A DNA stretch of 41,009 bases, taken from Iodidimonas nitroreducens. Lineage in GTDB: Bacteria; Pseudomonadota; Alphaproteobacteria; Sphingomonadales; Rhodothalassiaceae. Positions 36,068 through 41,009 of the stretch are shown here, piece by piece. Both the position numbers and the translations under genes were made by a program. The stretch lies in assembly GCF_008579165.1 (NCBI RefSeq), contig NZ_BKCN01000022.1; one strand, 5' to 3'. How positions within the stretch are numbered: the first letter of the stretch is position 1; each line of letters opens with the position of its first letter. The notes below the pieces were generated by a model. It ran no database searches, was not told the DNA's origin, and saw only the letters and a program-made list of their open reading frames with translations.

Positions 36068-38529
36068 TCAGGGCACAGAGTGGGTAATGGGGGCGGTGCG
36101 GTCCCCGGTTTGAACGCGGGGCAAGAGACAGGTAACAGTGGTGCCTTTGTTGGGGGTTGAGACCAGATCCACCGTGCCGCAATGCAATTCAATGAAGCTT
36201 TGGACCAGCGACAGGCCCAGGCCAACGCCCTTGCGATTTTGTACCCCGGAGCCTGTGTTGAATTTCTTGAACACCTTGAGCTGATCGTCCTTGCTGATGC
36301 CAGCGCCATTATCGCTGATGACGAATTCGAGTTGATCGTCTCCATAAGGCTTGACGATGATCTGCACCCTGCCGCCCGGTGGTGTATATTTTATGGCATT
36401 GCCCAATAAATTATAAAGGGCCTGGGTCAGCCGTCTTGGATCGCCTTCCAGATTGCCGCATTGGGGATCGACCTTGCTTTCAAGGCTGATATGGGCTTTT
36501 CGTGCCTGCTCGCGGGCGATGGCAATGCAGTTCTCCACCAGATCCACCACCTCCATATGTTTGATATCAAGGGTCATTTCACCGGCTTCGATCACCGCCA
36601 GATCCAGAATATCATCGATCAGATCACGCAGATCACCGGCAGCGGTCAGCACATAGCCCAGATAATCGCGCTGCTTTTCCTTCAGGGGACCAAACAGCTC
36701 GCTCATCAGCATTTCGGTAAAGCCGATGATCGAATTCAGGGGCGTACGCAATTCATAAGACATATTGGCGACGAATTCGGATTTCAGGCGATCTGCGGTT
36801 TCCAGCGCCTCATTGCGTTCGCGCAGGGCCTGTTCCATCAGCGAACTATCGGTAACATCAAGATGGGTGGCCAAAGTCTGGCCATCGGGCAGGGGCACAA
36901 CGGCATAATCGATCACCCGGCCATCGGGCCGGTGCCAGCGCCCGGAATGGCTGCCGCGCTCCTGGATCTGATTCAAAAGCCGACTGCGCAAAGTGGGCCA
37001 GCTTTCCTTGTCATGCATCAAGGTGCGGGTGGCGTCCAAAATCTCGCCAAAATGGGCTGATGATCGAGCATGGCGCGATCCAGCGACCATAAATCGGCAT
37101 AATTGGGATTATAAAGCTTCAGGCGGCCATCGCTGCCAAACACCGCCACCGCTTCATGCAGATTATCCAGCGTTTCGCTTTGCACGGCGATCAGGGCATT
37201 ATAATTGCTTTCCAAAGCCAGCCGATCGGTCACATCTTCATAAAGCAATAAAAGCCCGCCCAAAGGATGGGGCTGGCCCACCATCCGCAATGTGCTGCCA
37301 TCGGGCAGGTGCCAGAGCTCTTCGGCAAGGGTAAGGCTGTGGTGCAGCCCAAGCTGTCCGGTTTTCCAGGCCCGGAAATCCACCTGTTCGGGCAGGCGGC
37401 GTTTTTCGCGCATGGCTTCCAGAAGGCTCGCATGATCGGGGCGATCCAGCAGCCAATCATCCGAGAGCCGAAACAGCCGGGAAAAGGCACTGTTGAAAAA
37501 TTGCAGCTTTTGATCGGGATCGAAAATCGCCACCGGGCTTGAGAGCGCATTGAGGGTTTCTGCATGGCCTTCGATGACCCGGGCCAGTTCCGCCCGCTTG
37601 TCTTCAACATCGGTCACATCGACAGCAAAGCCCGCGATCAGCCCTTGGGTTTTATGATGGCTGATGGATAAAGCCCGGCGCTCGCCCCCGATCACGGCAA
37701 AATGGCGCTCAACGACCGGGTCATCGCTTTCCAGCGCCCGCCTTGCGCTTTCCCGTGATGATCCGGTCAGGGCATTATCCACCAGATCGATCTGGGCGGC
37801 GATCACCGCCGGTTCGGATGGATATTCGACCGAGGCCACATAGGCCTGATTGACCAGCACCAGATCCAGATTGCGATCCCGCAGCCAGATCGGAAAGGGG
37901 GCGATATCGATCAGCATTCGCAGTCTTTTAAGGGCGGTTTTCTCGGCCATCCGGGCCTGTTCGCTGGCTTCCGCCTCCGCACAGGCCTCGGTATGATCTT
38001 CAAGCCAGAACAGGGTTTTATCCTGTTGATCCGGGTCCAGATAATCGCGGGCCCGTACCAGCTTTAAAACGCGGCCATCGCGGCTGTTGAGCATGGCACC
38101 GCTCTGATCGGCGGCAAGGCCCGTGCTGGGGCTGTTCAATGTCTGCTCTAAAATCGAGAGCGCATCCGCCGTCAGCCCGCCCGCGCCATCGCGGGGGCAG
38201 AGATCGGGCAGGCTTTTCACCTGCTCCGATAGCCCCAAAAGCATCGCCGCATTGCCATCGAGCGTGCAGCCCCCGATCCGATCGCACAATAAGGTGCCAA
38301 AGGGCGCAGCCTTGAACATGGCCTCGAAATAAGCGGCTTTTTGCTGGGATTGCTGATAAAGATCATAGGCTTGGCTGCGCTTGCGCATGGCCCACACGGC
38401 CAAAGCCATCCAGAATAAGGTGGCAATGAACAAGATGATCAAAGGCAGCAGGCTTTGACCGCCATCAACAAAAATCATTGGATGTACGGCGCTGGTTGAA
38501 GCCGATAGGGGTGCGGCGATGCTGGTCAT
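36068..38529 (-). CDS. divL: DivL-type tyrosine 'histidine kinase', PAS-rich cell-cycle regulator (one frameshift)
   Basis: About 820 residues: one membrane helix (about 27-49), several PAS-like regions (about 70-480), and a kinase core. The dimerisation helix reads EFVANMSYELRTPLNSIIGF: the phosphoaccepting histidine is replaced by tyrosine (about residue 591, codon TAT at 36758-36756), the hallmark of Caulobacter DivL, which senses DivK~P and controls the CckA-CtrA pathway. The ATP domain keeps NLLGNAIKYTPPGG, DNGAGIS, FKKFN and GVGLGLSLV. The frame breaks near 37055 between LDHQP and HFGEILDATRTL; one C lost from a CCC(C) run explains it. The order divL-tsaE-amgK-murU-addBA supports orthology. 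GAGG lies just before the ATG. Confidence 0.88.
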
Positions 38530-38773
38530 GATCCTCGGTCTTGGCGAAAAGGCGCGCGGGCCTGCCTGCGCAATCTAACCAGCCATAGATAGAGATACAA
38601 GCAACACCGCATGTTCGCTCGCTCTCTCGCTCTTCGTCGCCGAGGTTTTCCCCTGTTCGTCTCCCGGGGCTTTGCCTGTCTCGGACTTGATCCGGGAACC
38701 CTGTGCATTGGAGTTGTGATATGATGGTTGCAGGCGGGATGACGGAATTTGGTGGCGTCAAATAAACCTCGTC

Positions 38774-38794
38774 ATTCCGGGCTTGACCCGGAAT
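38774..38794. repeat. REP-like palindromic element
   Basis: ATTCCGGG and CCCGGAAT form a perfect 8-bp stem around CTTGA. Related degenerate pieces occur at about 38680-38700 (TCGGACTTGATCCGGGAA) and 38830-38860 (GCCCGGCTCGGGGGCCGGGA, then TGACGGAATTTGG, also present at 38740-38755). These resemble the interspersed GTCATTCCGG-type palindromes common in alphaproteobacteria. Confidence 0.7.
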
Positions 38795-38863
38795 CCATCT
38801 CGTGTAGGGCTCGTGCGTGTGAAAGATGGAGCCCGGCTCGGGGGCCGGGATGACGGAATTTGG

Positions 38864-38967
38864 TGGTGGAGCCCCGAAGAGTCTATCATCCGAGGCGATC
38901 AGCATTTCGGAGAAATGGTGGAGCCCCAGAGAGTCTATCATCCGAGGCGATCAGTATTTTGAAAAAA
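38864..38967. repeat. two 52-bp tandem repeats, each beginning with the tRNA-Ala 3' end
   Basis: Units 38864-38915 and 38916-38967 are the same length and differ at only a few positions. Both start TGGTGGAGCCCC; the tRNA-Ala gene right beside them starts (3' end, plus-strand view) TGGTGGAGC at 38968, exactly one period on. Thus the tRNA end and its 3' flank appear to have been duplicated twice. Confidence 0.85.
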
Positions 38968-39042
<75 letters not shown>

Positions 39043-39183
39043 ATTTTGCTGCAACAGGCTTTACCCTGCGCGCGATCCGCTCCGTGCTTGGGGGCAGGAG
39101 CGGGGCGGAACTTAGTGGCTAAGCCGGTTGCGATCAAGGGGGAAATCGCCTTTGGGTGATAAAAATCGCCGCCCCGGTTTTAT

Positions 39184-39202
39184 GGGGGCTCTTTTGGCCC
39201 CC
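39184..39202 (-). terminator. possible terminator downstream of the FYDLN_acid gene
   Basis: GGGGGC and GCCCCC form a 6-bp stem with a 7-base loop about 90 bp after the stop of the minus-strand gene. No clean T-run follows on that strand (ATAAAAC), so this is a weak call. Confidence 0.35.
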
Positions 39203-39293
39203 TATGATCGGTCTGTTTGCTTATCGGCCGGCACGCCCCAGAGGGGATCATGCCGACCTTGCCACAGCAGATAAAGGTTGAACGGCTGGCCGC

Positions 39294-39626
39294 TCAGTCT
39301 TCGTCTTTCAAGGGGCCGACAACGACATCCGAGACATCATCATCGTCATCATCTTCAACGGTGATATCGTCATCATCATCGATCTTGATATCATCATCGT
39401 CATCATCATCGAGATCGAGATCATCCGAGTCGTCATCATCGACAACCGGCTTCACAACCTTTTTCGCCGCTTCCGGCTGATGGGTGAGACGTGATTTGAG
39501 GATGGGTTCAGGAGCCCATTCATTGCCGCAATCGATGCAAGTGACTGGATCGTCTTTTTGCAGATCGTAAAAGCGCGTACCGCATTTGGGACATGTACGC
39601 TTGGTTCCCCATTCGGGTTTGGCCAC
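39294..39626 (-). CDS. TIGR02300/FYDLN_acid family zinc-ribbon protein with acidic tail
   Basis: A 110-residue protein of an uncharacterised alphaproteobacterial family. The N-terminus has KPEWGTKRTCPKCGTRFYDL (CxxC and the FYDL signature) and VTCIDCGNEW (second CxxC), a four-cysteine zinc ribbon. The last 45 or so residues are nearly pure Asp with spaced Ile/Val, encoded by ATC/GTC-rich complementary repeats. A GTG start at 39626 follows AAAGGAG at seven bases; upstream extension is unlikely. It is divergent from aroA. Function unknown; the ribbon could bind nucleic acid, the tail a basic partner. Confidence 0.9.
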   Translation of the reverse strand: MAKPEWGTKRTCPKCGTRFYDLQKDDPVTCIDCGNEWAPEPILKSRLTHQPEAAKKVVKPVVDDDDSDDLDLDDDDDDDIKIDDDDDITVEDDDDDDVSDVVVGPLKDED

Positions 39627-39771
39627 GAAAATACTCCTTTGGTCCTCGTCAAGGGGGACGGTGCGCCCCTCTCGATGTTCCTGATGCCGATGCGGGTGCA
39701 GGCACCATGGATTGCCACGCTCGGTCGCTTCTGTCAAAAGCTAGTGCGTCAGATCGAAAAGAGTGGCCCTA

Positions 39772-41009
39772 ATGTCAACAAAAAAAGTGAATTTGGATAA
39801 AATGGAGCAAGTCGCTGTGCATCATATAGAACCGCATCGGGGCCTTCAATCTGCGCCTGCGGAGCGGATTGAGGGTCGTTGCACCGTTCCCGGCGACAAA
39901 TCGATTTCCCACCGGGCCCTGATGCTGGGATCTTTGACCATCGGGCGCACACGGATCATCAATCTTTTGGAAGGCGAAGATGTGCGGGCCACGGCCGCGG
40001 CCTTGCGGGCCATGGGGGTGGCGATCCACCGTGATAGCAGCGCCAAGGCAGGCGGCGATTGGCTGGTGGATGGCGTGGGCGTGGGGGGATTGAAAAGCCC
40101 TGATGATGTGCTGGATATGGGCAATTCCGGCACCTCGACCCGGCTTTTGATGGGGATGCTGGCAAGTCAGCCGGTGCGCGCCATCCTGAGCGGTGATGCC
40201 TCTTTGCGAAAAAGGCCGATGGGCCGGGTGATCGATCCCTTAACGCAGATGGGGGCTGTGATCGATGCCGCCGATGGGGGCCGCCTGCCTTTGCTGATCC
40301 GGGGCACAGGAACAGCTCTGCCCATTGATCATGCGCCCAAGGTGGCATCGGCGCAGGTTAAATCGGCGATCATTCTGGCTGCGCTCAATGCCCCGGGCAC
40401 CAGCACCATCTGCGAGGCGCAGGCCACCCGCGATCATAGCGAGCGGATGCTGAAAGCCATGGGTGCGGGGATCGAGACCGAGGAAAAAGGGGCGGGACGG
40501 ATCATCCGCATCACCGGCGAGATCGAATTAAAGCCGGTTGATATTACGGTACCGGGGGATATTTCATCGGCTGCCTTTCCGCTGGTGGCGGCGGCGATCC
40601 ATCCGGGATCGGAGCTTTATCTGGAAGGCGTGGGGATCAACCCCTTGCGCGCTGGTATTCTGGATGCGCTGGCCCTGATGGGGGCGCCGGTCAGCATCCA
40701 GAATGAACGCATGGAGGGCGGCGAGCCGGTGGCTGATCTTTTGATGCGGGGGCCGGATCATCTCAAGGCGGTGGATCTCGATCCGGCTCTGGCTTCGCTG
40801 ATGATCGATGAATTCCCGGTGCTGTTCGTGGCGGCGGCGATGGCTGATGGGGTTTCACGCTTCACCGGCCTTCAGGAATTGCGGGTGAAGGAAAGCGACC
40901 GAATCGCTGCGATGGCGGCCGTGCTTTCGGCGGCGGGCGTGGGGGTTGAGGAACTGCCCGATGGCCTGATCATCAGCGGCCATGCGGGGCGGGCGCGCCC
41001 GGCGGGCGG
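39772..41009 (+). CDS. aroA: 3-phosphoshikimate 1-carboxyvinyltransferase (EPSP synthase), partial at window end
   Basis: AroA joins shikimate-3-phosphate and phosphoenolpyruvate in the aromatic amino acid pathway. The frame is open from 39772 to the window edge without a stop (412 codons). Motifs: VPGDKSISHRALMLGSL (PEP and S3P binding), LEGEDVRATAAAL, MGNSGTSTRLLMG, DASLRKRPMGRV, SAQVKSAIILAAL, VPGDISSAAFPLVAA, MIDEFPVLFVAAA and LQELRVKESDRI. The DASL-RPMGRV and SAQVKS features resemble class II-type enzymes, but the loop has Gly (NSGTS), not the Ala of the tolerant class. The start is uncertain: 39772 or 39802, neither with a strong ribosome site. Confidence 0.93.
   Translation, partial: MSTKKVNLDKMEQVAVHHIEPHRGLQSAPAERIEGRCTVPGDKSISHRALMLGSLTIGRTRIINLLEGEDVRATAAALRAMGVAIHRDSSAKAGGDWLVDGVGVGGLKSPDDVLDMGNSGTSTRLLMGMLASQPVRAILSGDASLRKRPMGRVIDPLTQMGAVIDAADGGRLPLLIRGTGTALPIDHAPKVASAQVKSAIILAALNAPGTSTICEAQATRDHSERMLKAMGAGIETEEKGAGRIIRITGEIELKPVDITVPGDISSAAFPLVAAAIHPGSELYLEGVGINPLRAGILDALALMGAPVSIQNERMEGGEPVADLLMRGPDHLKAVDLDPALASLMIDEFPVLFVAAAMADGVSRFTGLQELRVKESDRIAAMAAVLSAAGVGVEELPDGLIISGHAGRARPAG

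Larger units (their letters stand above)
38530..38967. other. 438-bp non-coding region with palindromic and tandem repeats upstream of divL
   Basis: No convincing coding frame in either direction. It holds a family of REP-like palindromes (about 38660-38865), then two 52-bp tandem units reaching the tRNA gene. The divL promoter should lie in the part near 38540-38640; I see no clear -35/-10 pair. Between the elements I recognise nothing else. Confidence 0.7.

Noticed and set aside
38864..38967. Possible CRISPR-like array from the regular 52-bp period.
   Set aside because: Whole units are repeated without unique spacers, only two copies exist, and no cas gene is in the window.
39217..39480. 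Plus-strand 87-residue ORF with a long Ser run.
   Set aside because: It is the complement of the Asp-repeat tail of the FYDLN_acid gene (GAT/GAC read as ATC/GTC/TCA); no ribosome site or similarity.

Overview
The window is a chromosomal stretch of a GC-rich alphaproteobacterium able to make bacteriochlorophyll a and a type-2 (PufLM) reaction centre: a purple bacterium or an aerobic anoxygenic phototroph. The evidence is a contiguous photosynthesis gene cluster (PGC), three TGT-N12-ACA boxes of the PpsR/CrtJ type, a DivL-type cell-cycle kinase with tyrosine in place of histidine, and the neighbourhood divL-tsaE-amgK-murU-addB-addA-trxA. Genus cannot be fixed from sequence alone. Asp, Asn, His and Tyr codons end almost always in T although the genome is GC-rich.

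Positions 1-19,455 are the PGC: bchD (3' part), bchO, a DUF3422 membrane-protein gene, crtI, crtB, a 69-residue membrane ORF, crtC and crtD on the minus strand, then crtE, crtF, bchC, bchX, bchY, bchZ, pufQ, pufB, pufA, pufL, pufM, pufC, closed by a strong terminator. The layout follows the Rhodobacter arrangement, but crtA is absent with DUF3422 in its place, a small unknown ORF sits where tspO would be, and pufC replaces pufX. BchD and BchO act at Mg chelation; BchX/Y/Z and BchC carry chlorophyllide to bacteriochlorophyllide; CrtE, B, I, C, D and F build methoxylated acyclic carotenoids of the spheroidene/spirilloxanthin type; Puf proteins form LH1 and the reaction centre, with a tetrahaem cytochrome donor. 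PpsR-like boxes precede DUF3422-crtIB, lie between crtD and crtE, and precede bchC.

Positions 19,479-26,945 hold an SDR oxidoreductase (minus), two paralogous TonB-dependent receptors (plus) with nearly identical terminators, and thioredoxin (minus). Positions 27,098-38,529 are a minus-strand run ordered divL, tsaE, amgK, murU, addB, addA in transcription order: cell-cycle signalling, t6A tRNA modification, MurNAc recycling and double-strand-break repair. Positions 38,530-39,042 hold palindromic and 52-bp tandem repeats next to tRNA-Ala(GGC). The window ends with a FYDLN_acid protein gene and the divergent 5' part of aroA.

About seventeen apparent frameshifts interrupt otherwise well conserved genes (DUF3422, crtI, crtD, crtE, crtF, pufL, pufC, SDR, the second TonB receptor, amgK, divL). 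Nearly all fit loss of one base from a short homopolymer, and the tRNA-Ala gene lacks one base in the same way. I read them as sequencing or assembly deletions and annotate the genes as single, probably functional units, stating where each break lies.
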